Source of the DNA: Zhouia spongiae
GTDB taxonomy: Bacteria > Bacteroidota > Bacteroidia > Flavobacteriales > Flavobacteriaceae
NCBI RefSeq assembly: GCF_022760175.1
Contig: NZ_CP094326.1
Location: forward strand, 62,001 to 126,000
DNA: 64,000 nt
Direction: 5' to 3'
Shown here: one piece after another, positions 8,475-16,798 of the stretch
How the letters are laid out: every line of letters begins with the position of its first letter
Position numbering within the stretch: position 1 is the first letter of the stretch
The notes under the pieces: model-generated
Databases searched by the model: none
What the model was told of the DNA's origin: nothing
Seen by the model: only the letters and a program-made list of their open reading frames with translations
Position numbers and translations under genes: made by a program

Positions 8475-9260
8475 ATGAAAAAATCCATGGGCAAAATTAT
8501 TGCTATAGCAAATCAAAAAGGAGGAGTAGGTAAAACCACTACTTCCGTTAACCTGGCCGCTGCATTGGGTGTTCTTGAAAAGAAGGTTCTTCTGATCGAC
8601 GCCGACCCCCAAGCCAATGCTACTTCAGGACTGGGTCTCGATGTGGAAAGTATTGAAATTGGTTCCTATCAGGTATTGGAACATACCCATACCCCTGAAG
8701 AGACTATCGTCAAGACAAATTCGCCTAATGTAGACCTGATCCCGGCCCACATAGACTTGGTGGCTATAGAAATTGAACTGGTCGATAAAGACAATCGTGA
8801 ATACATGCTGAAAAACGCCATGGAAAGCATTAAAGATGCTTACGATTATATTTTAATAGACTGCGCTCCGTCTTTAGGGCTTTTAACATTGAATGCGCTT
8901 ACATGTGCCGACTCTGTTATCATCCCGATCCAATGCGAATATTTCGCTCTGGAAGGACTGGGGAAATTGCTGAACACGATTAAAAGCGTACAAAAACTAC
9001 ACAACCAGAACCTCGACATCGAAGGCTTGCTGCTAACCATGTATGACTCAAGGTTGAGATTGTCAAATCAGGTGGTGGAAGAAGTTCAGAAACACTTCAG
9101 CGAAATGGTATTCGAAACCATTATCCAACGAAATGTACGCCTGAGTGAAGCTCCTAGTTTTGGTGAAACCATTATTAATTACGATGCGACAAGCAAAGGT
9201 GCTTCAAATTACTTAAATTTGGCGCATGAAATTATAAAAAAGAATAAGGAAACCGTTTAA
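8475..9260 (+). CDS. parA: ParA/Soj chromosome partitioning ATPase
   Basis: A 261-residue deviant Walker ATPase with KGGVGKTT at residues 15-22, the switch region LLIDADPQANAT and DYILIDCAPSLGLLTLNAL. It binds ATP and DNA nonspecifically and drives ParB-parS segregation. The alternative start MGKIIAIANQKGG at 8487 is equally close to family N-termini. Its TAA stop overlaps the parB ATG by one base. No parS palindrome (TGTTTCACGTGAAACA type) was noticed nearby. Confidence 0.95.
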   Translation: MKKSMGKIIAIANQKGGVGKTTTSVNLAAALGVLEKKVLLIDADPQANATSGLGLDVESIEIGSYQVLEHTHTPEETIVKTNSPNVDLIPAHIDLVAIEIELVDKDNREYMLKNAMESIKDAYDYILIDCAPSLGLLTLNALTCADSVIIPIQCEYFALEGLGKLLNTIKSVQKLHNQNLDIEGLLLTMYDSRLRLSNQVVEEVQKHFSEMVFETIIQRNVRLSEAPSFGETIINYDATSKGASNYLNLAHEIIKKNKETV

Positions 9261-10159
9261 TGGCAAAAGCAACAAAAAAACAAGCATTAGGAAGAGGATT
9301 GTCTGCATTGTTAAAAGATCCTGAAAACGATATCAAATCGGCTGAGGATAAGAATGCAGATAAAGTAGTTGGTAATATTGTAGAATTGGATGTCGAAAGT
9401 ATTGAGCTTAACCCATTTCAGCCACGTACAAATTTTAACGAGGAAGCACTCGCTGAACTTTCTGTTTCCATTAGGGAACTGGGCGTTATCCAGCCTATTA
9501 CAGTTCGTAAAATTGATTTTAATAAATACCAGCTGGTATCGGGAGAACGCCGTTTAAGAGCTTCCAAACTGGCAGGTCTCGAAACAGTTCCTGCATATAT
9601 CAGGATCGCAAACGACCAGGAGTCTTTAGAAATGGCCCTAGTCGAAAACATTCAGCGACAGGACCTGGATCCCATAGAAATTGCCATGTCTTACCAGAGG
9701 CTTATAGACGAGATTAGCCTCACACAAGAACAAATGAGTGACAGGGTTGGTAAAAAACGTTCTACCATCACCAACTATTTGCGTTTACTTAAGCTCGATC
9801 CCATTATTCAGACAGGCATTCGCGACGGGTTCTTGTCAATGGGACATGGACGTGCCATTATCAATATAGAAGACAAAAAGCAACAACTGCTTATCTACGA
9901 AAAGATCCTTTCAGATTCATTATCGGTCAGACAGACCGAAGAATTGGTTCGCACTTACCAGAACAAAGATGCTTCCCGGAAAAATTCCAAAGCAACATCT
10001 GACAGTGTCCCCGAATACATCTCAGAAAGCATGGAAGGTCTTACCGAATACTTTTCTACTAAAATAGACGTTAAAGTAGCTAAGAACGGTAAAGGTAAAT
10101 TAATAATCCCTTTTCACTCGAAAGAAGATTTTTTACGCCTTAAAAAACTATTTGACTAG
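9260..10159 (+). CDS. parB: ParB/Spo0J centromere-binding protein
   Basis: A 299-residue ParB. LGRGLSALL appears near the N-terminus and the CTPase/ParB-N box is NPFQPRTNF with LVSGERRLRASKLAG. The partner motif ALVENIQRQDLDPIE is followed by a helix-turn-helix (LTQEQMSDRVGKKRSTITNYLRLL). It loads on parS, slides as a CTP-dependent clamp and stimulates ParA. It is translationally coupled to parA (TAATG), and its stop overlaps the next gene's GTG start. Confidence 0.96.
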   Translation: MAKATKKQALGRGLSALLKDPENDIKSAEDKNADKVVGNIVELDVESIELNPFQPRTNFNEEALAELSVSIRELGVIQPITVRKIDFNKYQLVSGERRLRASKLAGLETVPAYIRIANDQESLEMALVENIQRQDLDPIEIAMSYQRLIDEISLTQEQMSDRVGKKRSTITNYLRLLKLDPIIQTGIRDGFLSMGHGRAIINIEDKKQQLLIYEKILSDSLSVRQTEELVRTYQNKDASRKNSKATSDSVPEYISESMEGLTEYFSTKIDVKVAKNGKGKLIIPFHSKEDFLRLKKLFD

Positions 10160-10812
10160 TGCCTAAACAGCTTTTTTTTTCAATATTCCTTCTGTGTGTT
10201 TTAAATACTGTATCTGCACAAGAGAAAGAAACCGATACATTACGGGTTTCCATCGATACTGTGCAGAAAAAACTAAGTAAAAGAGAGCTTCGAAGACAGC
10301 AACGGGACAGCATTAAGAATGCTAATTACAAACTGGATCCGCTATCTCCGAGCAAAGCAGCATTTTACTCGGCAATTTTACCGGGTTTGGGGCAGGCATA
10401 CAATAAACGGTATTGGAAAATCCCCCTCGTTTACGGGGCCATCGGAACCGGATTGTATTTCTATATCGACAACTCTAATCAATACGACCGGTATAGAGAA
10501 GCCTACAAAAGCAGGCTCGCAGGCTTTAATACCGACGAGTTCTGGGGTACTGACGAAAACGGAAACCCAAATAGCTCGCCGGATCTCAGTGTAGATGCCT
10601 TAAGGGATGCCCAGGAATTCTACCAAAAAAACAAAGATCTGTCACTCCTGATCACCGTCGGTTTATACGCATTGAATATCATCGATGCCAATGTCGATGC
10701 GCATCTGAAACAATACAACATGAGTGATGATCTGACATTAAAACCATACATTGACATAAACCAGGTTAACTTCCAGCGAAACTATGGATTAACCCTTACA
10801 TTCAAATTTTGA
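10159..10812 (+). CDS. DUF5683 domain-containing membrane protein
   Basis: A 217-residue protein beginning with GTG inside the parB stop (TAGTG overlap). It has a signal peptide (LFFSIFLLCVLNTVSAQ), a basic charged stretch (KRELRRQQRDS), then PSKAAFYSAILPGLGQAYNKRYWKIPLVYG, which is the DUF5683 hallmark with a hydrophobic hairpin. A second hydrophobic segment lies near residue 160. Function is unknown to me. In Bacteroidota it regularly sits between parB and dapB, so it belongs to this conserved operon. Confidence 0.85.
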   Translation: MPKQLFFSIFLLCVLNTVSAQEKETDTLRVSIDTVQKKLSKRELRRQQRDSIKNANYKLDPLSPSKAAFYSAILPGLGQAYNKRYWKIPLVYGAIGTGLYFYIDNSNQYDRYREAYKSRLAGFNTDEFWGTDENGNPNSSPDLSVDALRDAQEFYQKNKDLSLLITVGLYALNIIDANVDAHLKQYNMSDDLTLKPYIDINQVNFQRNYGLTLTFKF

Positions 10813-10816
10813 TCAA

Positions 10817-11518
10817 ATGAAAATTGCATTACTAGGATACGGAAAAATGGGAAAAATGATAGAGCAGATAGCGTTGTCCAGAGGACACGAAATTGTTCTG
10901 AAAGTTGATGCAAACGATAACGATTACGAGATTGCCAAAGCAGATGTAGCCATCGATTTTAGCGTTCCGGCATCTGCCTACAATAATATCACAAACTGTT
11001 TTGAGAATAACGTCCCTGTAATTTCAGGAACCACCGGTTGGCTCGACAAATACGAAGATGCCGTAGAAATATGTAACAAGAACAACGGAGCCTTCATTTA
11101 TGCTTCCAACTTCAGCCTTGGGGTAAATGTCTTTTTCCAACTTAATGAATACCTTGCCAGACTGATGAAAAACCTTGCTCAATACCAGGTGAGCATGGAA
11201 GAAATTCATCATACCCAAAAGCTTGATGCCCCTAGCGGGACAGCCATCACCTTGGCCGAAGGAATCATTAACAACACATCAAGATCTGCCTGGAAACTGG
11301 ATGCAGCAGACGAAAATGAAATTCCGATTACAGCCAAAAGAATAGAGAACGTTCCCGGTACACATACCGTTACTTACAAAAGTGATGTCGACACAATCGA
11401 TATTATCCATACCGCTCACAACAGGGAAGGCTTTGCACTGGGAGCAGTCATTGCCGCTGAATGGATTATCGGCAAACAAGGAATCTTTAACATGAAAGAC
11501 GTGTTAAACATCGGTTAA
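10817..11518 (+). CDS. dapB: 4-hydroxy-tetrahydrodipicolinate reductase
   Basis: A 233-residue enzyme with the nucleotide-binding GYGKMGKM at residues 7-14. ISGTTGW and FSLGVNVFFQL follow, and the active-site motif is EEIHHTQKLDAPSGTA with the catalytic His pair and Lys. It catalyses the NAD(P)H-dependent reduction step of the lysine/meso-diaminopimelate pathway. lysA, which acts last in the same pathway, lies 11.6 kb downstream. It follows the DUF5683 gene by 4 bp. Confidence 0.96.
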   Translation: MKIALLGYGKMGKMIEQIALSRGHEIVLKVDANDNDYEIAKADVAIDFSVPASAYNNITNCFENNVPVISGTTGWLDKYEDAVEICNKNNGAFIYASNFSLGVNVFFQLNEYLARLMKNLAQYQVSMEEIHHTQKLDAPSGTAITLAEGIINNTSRSAWKLDAADENEIPITAKRIENVPGTHTVTYKSDVDTIDIIHTAHNREGFALGAVIAAEWIIGKQGIFNMKDVLNIG

Positions 11519-11571
11519 TACTGTAACAATACACTTATAAAGCACACTAAGAAATACAAAACATCTATATC

Positions 11572-13164
11572 ATGACAATGACTCAATGGTTTATATTTTT
11601 TCTGATCATACAGGTAATCCACTTTCTGGGTACCTGGAAATTATATGTTAAGGCTGGAAGGAAATCATGGGAAGCTTTGATCCCCGTTTACAATGCCGTT
11701 GTATTGATGAAGATTATAAACCGGCCGTGGTGGTGGGTTATTTTATTATTTATTCCGATTATCAACCTCATCATGTTCCCTGTCGTATGGGTAGAAACCA
11801 TCAGAAGCTTTGGAAGGAACAGCACTACCGACACCTGGTTGGTTATTATAACCCTGGGGCTTTATATCTTCTATATAAACTATGCCACCGAGGTAAATTT
11901 TATTAAAGACAGAAGCCTGAAACCAAGAACCGCCGCAGGCGAATGGATCAGCTCCATCCTTTTTGCCATTGTGGCAGCAACCCTGGTACACACCTATTTT
12001 ATTCAGCCATATGTAATCCCCACCTCTTCATTGGAGAAAACACTATTGGTAGGCGATTTCCTTTTTGTCAGCAAGTTCCACTACGGGGCCAGAACCCCCA
12101 TAACCACGGTATCCTTACCAATGGTACACGATACCATCCCAAAATTAGGTATCAAATCGTATGTTCATGAAAATGATACTGATAAAGCCGGTAACTCCAT
12201 ACTGAATAAATTCCAGCTGCCATACTTCAGGTTACCTGGATTTCAAAAGGTAAAACGCAATGAAATTGTTGTTTTTAACTGGCCGGCAGATACCGTTGAA
12301 CAGTTCTTTAAACACACGAATAAAAGCATCCGTAAACCGATAGACAAAAAGTCTAATTATGTAAAAAGATGCGTCGGTATACCCGGTGACTCATTAGAAA
12401 TCAAGGATGGATTCATATACATCAACGGCGAAAGAACCGTATTACCGGAAAGGGCAAAACCTCAATTCACCTATTTCGCAAAAGTAAAAGAAGGCAGCAA
12501 TATCAATCCGCGGTATATGTATGAAAGGTACGGTGTTACCGACCCGATATTCCCTCAGCAAAATGGTATTTATGCCTTTACAGCGCTGACTGAAGAAGCT
12601 GCCGAACAACTAAAGAACAACCCTAATGTAGAAAGTATTCAACGCTATGTAGAACCTAAACCGGGAAAAAACCAGGGCGTTTTCCCCGGCGAAACTCAAT
12701 TTGCATGGAACCAGGATCAATTCGGACCCATATATATTCCGGAGGAAGGAAAAACGATCAACCTCTCAATGGAAACCCTGCCACTTTACAAAAAGATCAT
12801 AGAAGAATACGAAGGGAACGAACTTAAAGTTTCCGGCAATCAAATCACTATTAACGGACAACCAGCCTCACAGTATACGTTTAAACAAGACTATTACTGG
12901 ATGATGGGCGATAACCGCCACCGATCTGAAGACAGTCGTTTTTGGGGATATGTACCGGAAGACCATATTGTAGGAAAACCGGTTTTTGTATGGATGAGCT
13001 GGGATACTAATGCATCCGGATTCGATAAGATCAGATGGGAACGGCTCTTCACTACCGTGAACGGAGATGGCCAACCCGTATCTTATTTTAAATATTTTAT
13101 CATCCTACTTTTCGGATGGATTATTTTTGCAGAAATCAGAAAACGCAGGAAGAAAAAGGCATAA
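11572..13164 (+). CDS. lepB: Signal peptidase I, long Bacteroidota form
   Basis: A 530-residue signal peptidase. Residues 1-110 contain three to four N-terminal hydrophobic helices, and a further membrane anchor lies near 128-142. The catalytic Ser153 is in TSSLEKTLLVGD, the general-base Lys265 in SNYVKRCVGIPGD, and the S26 box MGDNRHRSEDSRFWG is near the C-terminus. A final hydrophobic helix precedes a basic tail. A large insertion between the conserved boxes makes it longer than E. coli LepB (324 aa), as is usual in Bacteroidota. It cleaves exported preproteins. Confidence 0.95.
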   Translation: MTMTQWFIFFLIIQVIHFLGTWKLYVKAGRKSWEALIPVYNAVVLMKIINRPWWWVILLFIPIINLIMFPVVWVETIRSFGRNSTTDTWLVIITLGLYIFYINYATEVNFIKDRSLKPRTAAGEWISSILFAIVAATLVHTYFIQPYVIPTSSLEKTLLVGDFLFVSKFHYGARTPITTVSLPMVHDTIPKLGIKSYVHENDTDKAGNSILNKFQLPYFRLPGFQKVKRNEIVVFNWPADTVEQFFKHTNKSIRKPIDKKSNYVKRCVGIPGDSLEIKDGFIYINGERTVLPERAKPQFTYFAKVKEGSNINPRYMYERYGVTDPIFPQQNGIYAFTALTEEAAEQLKNNPNVESIQRYVEPKPGKNQGVFPGETQFAWNQDQFGPIYIPEEGKTINLSMETLPLYKKIIEEYEGNELKVSGNQITINGQPASQYTFKQDYYWMMGDNRHRSEDSRFWGYVPEDHIVGKPVFVWMSWDTNASGFDKIRWERLFTTVNGDGQPVSYFKYFIILLFGWIIFAEIRKRRKKKA

Positions 13165-13177
13165 TTTTTAACCGACC

Positions 13178-13795
13178 GTGAAAACACTATTACATCCTAC
13201 ATATTTTCCTTCAATTTCTCATTTTGTTGCTATTACCAACAACAATACTATTTTCGAGGTACACGATAATTACCAGAAACAAACCTATCGCAACCGTACC
13301 TTTATATACAGTCCAAACGGGAAGCAACTGCTGGGTATCCCTGTAAAACACTCAAAAGGAAGTGGCAGACAAAAATACAGGGAGGTACAGATAGACAACA
13401 GCTTTAACTGGCAAAAACAGCACTGGAAGTCACTTGAAACAGCCTACCGTACTTCGCCCTATTTTGAATTCTACGAAGACGAAATAGCTCCTGTTTTCCA
13501 GAAAAAGCACCAGTTTTTAATGGATCTGAATTTCGAAACATTAGAACTTATGTGCGAATGTCTGCTACTGGAAACAGAACTCATAAAAACAGGTTCATAC
13601 CAACGCTACCCCGGTGAGGGCATCAAAGATTTAAGAACTTTAGCCGAATCGAAAAAAGACCCTGTTTTTGGCTTTGAAAACTACATTCAGGTATTTGGCG
13701 ATAAACTTGGTTTTATCGAAAACCTGAGCATCCTGGACCTGCTATTTAACGAAGGCCCTAACGCCCTTTCTTATTTAGAATCACAATCCCTGTAA
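13178..13795 (+). CDS. WbqC family protein
   Basis: A 205-residue soluble protein that starts with GTG (KTLLHPTYFPSISHFVAI). The WbqC pattern is visible as HDNYQKQTYRNRTFI, LLGIPVKHSKGS and SLETAYRTSPYFEFYED. Members occur in polysaccharide loci and as stand-alone core genes; the enzymatic role is unclear to me. It lies 13 bp behind lepB and is probably co-transcribed. Confidence 0.85.
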   Translation: MKTLLHPTYFPSISHFVAITNNNTIFEVHDNYQKQTYRNRTFIYSPNGKQLLGIPVKHSKGSGRQKYREVQIDNSFNWQKQHWKSLETAYRTSPYFEFYEDEIAPVFQKKHQFLMDLNFETLELMCECLLLETELIKTGSYQRYPGEGIKDLRTLAESKKDPVFGFENYIQVFGDKLGFIENLSILDLLFNEGPNALSYLESQSL

Positions 13796-13799
13796 CTAA

Positions 13800-14108
13800 A
13801 TGCTTCGGTTTATAGTTCACTACGGAATCCACTTTCTGGTACCAATACTAATAGCACTGATAATATACAGGAGATCGTGGTTAAAAAGTTCCCTAATCCT
13901 CTTAGGCGGGATAATTATCGACATCGATCACATCTGGGCTGATCCCATATTTGACCCAAACAGATGCAGCATAAACTACCACCCGCTCCATACCTACCCT
14001 TTTATAATACTCTATACACTCCTATTGTTCCGGAAACAAACACGAATCTTTGGCATTGCCCTGCTTATTCACATTATAGCCGATACCACAGATTGCTTAA
14101 TGCTATAA
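13800..14108 (+). CDS. DUF6122 family small membrane protein
   Basis: A 102-residue protein with three to four hydrophobic helices and conserved polar motifs: GIIIDIDHIWADPIFDP, HPLHTYP and a terminal HIIADTTDCL. The Asp/His pattern recalls LexA-binding-inner-membrane-like or YdjM-type metal-dependent hydrolases, but I recognise it only as DUF6122. It follows wbqC by 4 bp. Its stop overlaps the end of the convergent EEP-family gene by 6 bp. Confidence 0.75.
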   Translation: MLRFIVHYGIHFLVPILIALIIYRRSWLKSSLILLGGIIIDIDHIWADPIFDPNRCSINYHPLHTYPFIILYTLLLFRKQTRIFGIALLIHIIADTTDCLML

Positions 14109-15125
14109 CCCGATATCACTTTTTACCGGATAATGATCAGAAAGCTTCTGGTCGTAATTCTTATGAGACAATACCTCCAGCCCTTCATCAACCAATATAA
14201 AGTCTATACGCAACGGAAAAAACTTAAAAACAAACGTTCTCCCCAAACCAGATCCCTGCTCCTCAAAAGTGTCCTTCATATCCCCCCGTATCAACTTAAA
14301 AATATTTGATGAAGCCGTATTATTAAAATCCCCGCAAATAATTTTTTTATAACGACACCCCTTTTTGTGAACCGCCACCATTTCAGCCTGGGTCTGTTGC
14401 AATGCAAACGTATTTCCTATCCGTTTAAACAAACGCTCGGAATTCTGCTTGGTAAGTGCTTCCTTATCCGGATTTATCCGGTGTGACTCAAGATGAATAT
14501 TATAAACCCTTACAGTATCCTGCGCTTTTACAATATCGACATACATCCCATTATTACCCTTACTCGGAAAATCAAGAACTCCTTTATTTATGATCGGATA
14601 CTTTGAAAAAACAGCATTTCCGTTACTGTTATTCTTTTGCTTATACACATAATGATGATAGGGATAATCTTTAAACGCACTCTCCTTGTCTTTATGAAAA
14701 TCCTGAAAACAGACCACATCCGGAGACTCCTCTCTAACAAAGTCGATAATTTTCTGATCAACGTCATCGTCCGGTATCCATTTATACACATTAAAATGCC
14801 TGACGTTAAAACTCATAACACTTAACACACCCGCTTCCCGTTTCACCTGATCGTTACCCGAAAACCTGTAAAACGCCTTCAGATGCCCATAACCTGCAAG
14901 CAAAATGATAAACGACAACAGGAATTGCTTTTTAAACCGCAACACCCAATAACAAAGAAATACTATATTTAAAGTAATTAAGATCGGTACCGAAAGGCTG
15001 AATACCGATAATGTAGGGAAACTTCTGGGAAAAACATAAGGCAAGGCATACGACAGCAACAAAAGCGTCGCAAAAAAAGAATTCAGAAGGAAAATAAACT
15101 TATTAAACCAACTCAGCTTTTTCAT
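14103..15125 (-). CDS. Endonuclease/exonuclease/phosphatase family membrane protein
   Basis: A 340-residue protein with three N-terminal hydrophobic helices (residues 10-85) and a C-terminal EEP catalytic domain. Motifs are MSFNVRHFNVY, VVCFQDFHKDKE (Asp/Gln in place of the more usual QE), GNAVFSKYPI, IHLESHR, ICGDFNNT and SDHYPVKSDI. EEP enzymes cleave phosphodiesters or phosphomonoesters; the substrate here is unknown. The membrane anchor suggests the domain is tethered. It follows the rhomboid gene by 3 bp in a five-gene minus-strand run. Confidence 0.85.
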   Translation of the reverse strand: MKKLSWFNKFIFLLNSFFATLLLLSYALPYVFPRSFPTLSVFSLSVPILITLNIVFLCYWVLRFKKQFLLSFIILLAGYGHLKAFYRFSGNDQVKREAGVLSVMSFNVRHFNVYKWIPDDDVDQKIIDFVREESPDVVCFQDFHKDKESAFKDYPYHHYVYKQKNNSNGNAVFSKYPIINKGVLDFPSKGNNGMYVDIVKAQDTVRVYNIHLESHRINPDKEALTKQNSERLFKRIGNTFALQQTQAEMVAVHKKGCRYKKIICGDFNNTASSNIFKLIRGDMKDTFEEQGSGLGRTFVFKFFPLRIDFILVDEGLEVLSHKNYDQKLSDHYPVKSDIGL

Positions 15126-15128
15126 AGA

Positions 15129-15995
15129 TCATTCTTTTCCGGCCCTGAATAAAAAATCCTTTTCTTCTTTGGTCAGACTGTCATAGCCACTTTTACTGAT
15201 CTTATCAAGAATCTCATCTATTTTACGCTGGTATTCACTTTTACTGATATCAGAACCGGCTTTCGAAGTGTTCTTATTCTTATGAACCGTCTTTAACGGA
15301 GATTTTTTATCTCTCTTAAAGAAATTAACCATAGCGTCAACGCCTTTCTCAAAACCACGCCCTATATCTCTTCCCTCTCCCAGTTTTTTTGCATATATAA
15401 AACCTAATAAGGCACCTCCCAAATGCGCCAAATGCCCTCCGGCATTCCCCATCGGGATCTGGATCAGGTCAAGCAGGACAAAGAAAGCCCCCAGATGCCA
15501 TAACTTAATATTAAAGAATATAACACGTACTTCCTGATAAGGCATATAAGTACAAATAAATATCAGTACCGCCATTACCGCTGCCGAAGCCCCGATCAAT
15601 GCCGTGTTGATCCCGGAAAATGCAGGGAACAGGTTATAACTCAATAAAAACAGGATACCGCCCGCTATAGCTCCGAGAAAATATACATTAAGAAACATCT
15701 TCGGGTTAAACAAGTTCAGGAAAATCCTGCCTGTAAAATACAACAGGATCATATTCCAGAAGATATGCATAAAATTAGCATGAAAAAAAGCATAAGACAC
15801 GATAGACCACGGCTGCAAAATAAAGTCTGAAAAGCCCTTGGGCAATTGAAACCACTGAACGATCACATCTTGCCGTTGTTGCATCAGAAAAACAAACAAC
15901 GCGTTAACGATAAAGACCCCCACATTGATAACAATTAGCTTTTCCGCAACCGTTAAGGTTTTAAACTTGTATTGAATGTCCCTGGTTATACTCAT
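15129..15995 (-). CDS. Rhomboid intramembrane serine protease (second of a tandem pair)
   Basis: About 288 residues with six hydrophobic helices. The catalytic dyad is Ser137 (GASAAVMAV) and His191 in GGHLAHLGGALLG; FHANFMHIFWNM is the L1/TM2 signature. A soluble basic tail of about 90 residues follows the last helix. The frame opens at a GTG further upstream, but the ATG at 15995 overlaps the previous rhomboid's TGA (ATGA), so coupling fixes this start. Serine at the GxSx position predicts an active protease; no substrate can be inferred. Confidence 0.92.
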   Translation of the reverse strand: MSITRDIQYKFKTLTVAEKLIVINVGVFIVNALFVFLMQQRQDVIVQWFQLPKGFSDFILQPWSIVSYAFFHANFMHIFWNMILLYFTGRIFLNLFNPKMFLNVYFLGAIAGGILFLLSYNLFPAFSGINTALIGASAAVMAVLIFICTYMPYQEVRVIFFNIKLWHLGAFFVLLDLIQIPMGNAGGHLAHLGGALLGFIYAKKLGEGRDIGRGFEKGVDAMVNFFKRDKKSPLKTVHKNKNTSKAGSDISKSEYQRKIDEILDKISKSGYDSLTKEEKDFLFRAGKE

Positions 15996-16795
15996 CGGTC
16001 CCACCTGTTTTTGTTAAACTGATTACGTTTCCAGTACCACATCATAATAAAACCGAACAAAGCCCCCCCTACATGGGCAAAATGAGCTATCGGTCCGATG
16101 GAGTACTGTGTAAACCCAAAGAATAGGTCTCCCAGTATCAAGATAGGAACAAAATATTTAGCTTTAATAGGAATCGGGAGGAAAATCAACATTAATTCGG
16201 CATTCGGGAACATCATGGCAAATGCTACCAATATCCCGTACAAGGCTCCCGAAGCTCCTACTGCTACAGAATTGAATGCAAAATATCCTTCGTCATATAT
16301 CTCCTGGATGCGGTCTAACCGGATGCCATCATACACACCCGAATTAAGTGTAGCTACCAGCTGGTCATGTGGAAGGCTCAACAACGATCTGACCTGAACA
16401 CTGTTAAACCCTAAGCCGTTTAAAATTTCCGAAGCCTGAAAAAACTGGTAGAAGTTAAATGCTGAATACACTATTGCCGAACCGATGCCTGCAAACAGAT
16501 AAAAGAAAAGGAACTTATTCCTTCCCCACATCTGCTCCAGGGGCGTACCAAACATCCACAATCCGAACATATTAAATAAGATATGAGCAAAAACAATCCC
16601 CCCGTTGGCTGTAAAAGTGGCATGCATGAACATATGCGTTATGATTTGCCACGGTTTAAAAGCTTCATTTAACGGAAAGTGCAATGCCAAAACAGCTTCA
16701 AGATCTATCCCGGACTTCCTGAGCACTATGGTGGCTACCCAGAAAAGTACATTAATGATAATAAGATGCTTTACAGTATCTGAAATTCGTCCCAT
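15992..16795 (-). CDS. Rhomboid intramembrane serine protease (first of a tandem pair)
   Basis: 267 residues with catalytic Ser182 (VAVGASGALYG), His241 in HFAHVGGALFGF, and HMFMHATFTANGG plus HILFNMFGLWMFG in the L1/TM2 region. A soluble insertion of about 60 residues lies between helices, near residues 110-170. Both copies keep the dyad, so neither looks like an inactive iRhom. It lies 3 bp behind mutL. The mutL-rhomboid-rhomboid order is one I associate with Flavobacteriaceae. Confidence 0.93.
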   Translation of the reverse strand: MGRISDTVKHLIIINVLFWVATIVLRKSGIDLEAVLALHFPLNEAFKPWQIITHMFMHATFTANGGIVFAHILFNMFGLWMFGTPLEQMWGRNKFLFFYLFAGIGSAIVYSAFNFYQFFQASEILNGLGFNSVQVRSLLSLPHDQLVATLNSGVYDGIRLDRIQEIYDEGYFAFNSVAVGASGALYGILVAFAMMFPNAELMLIFLPIPIKAKYFVPILILGDLFFGFTQYSIGPIAHFAHVGGALFGFIMMWYWKRNQFNKNRWDR

Positions 16796-16798
16796 GTA

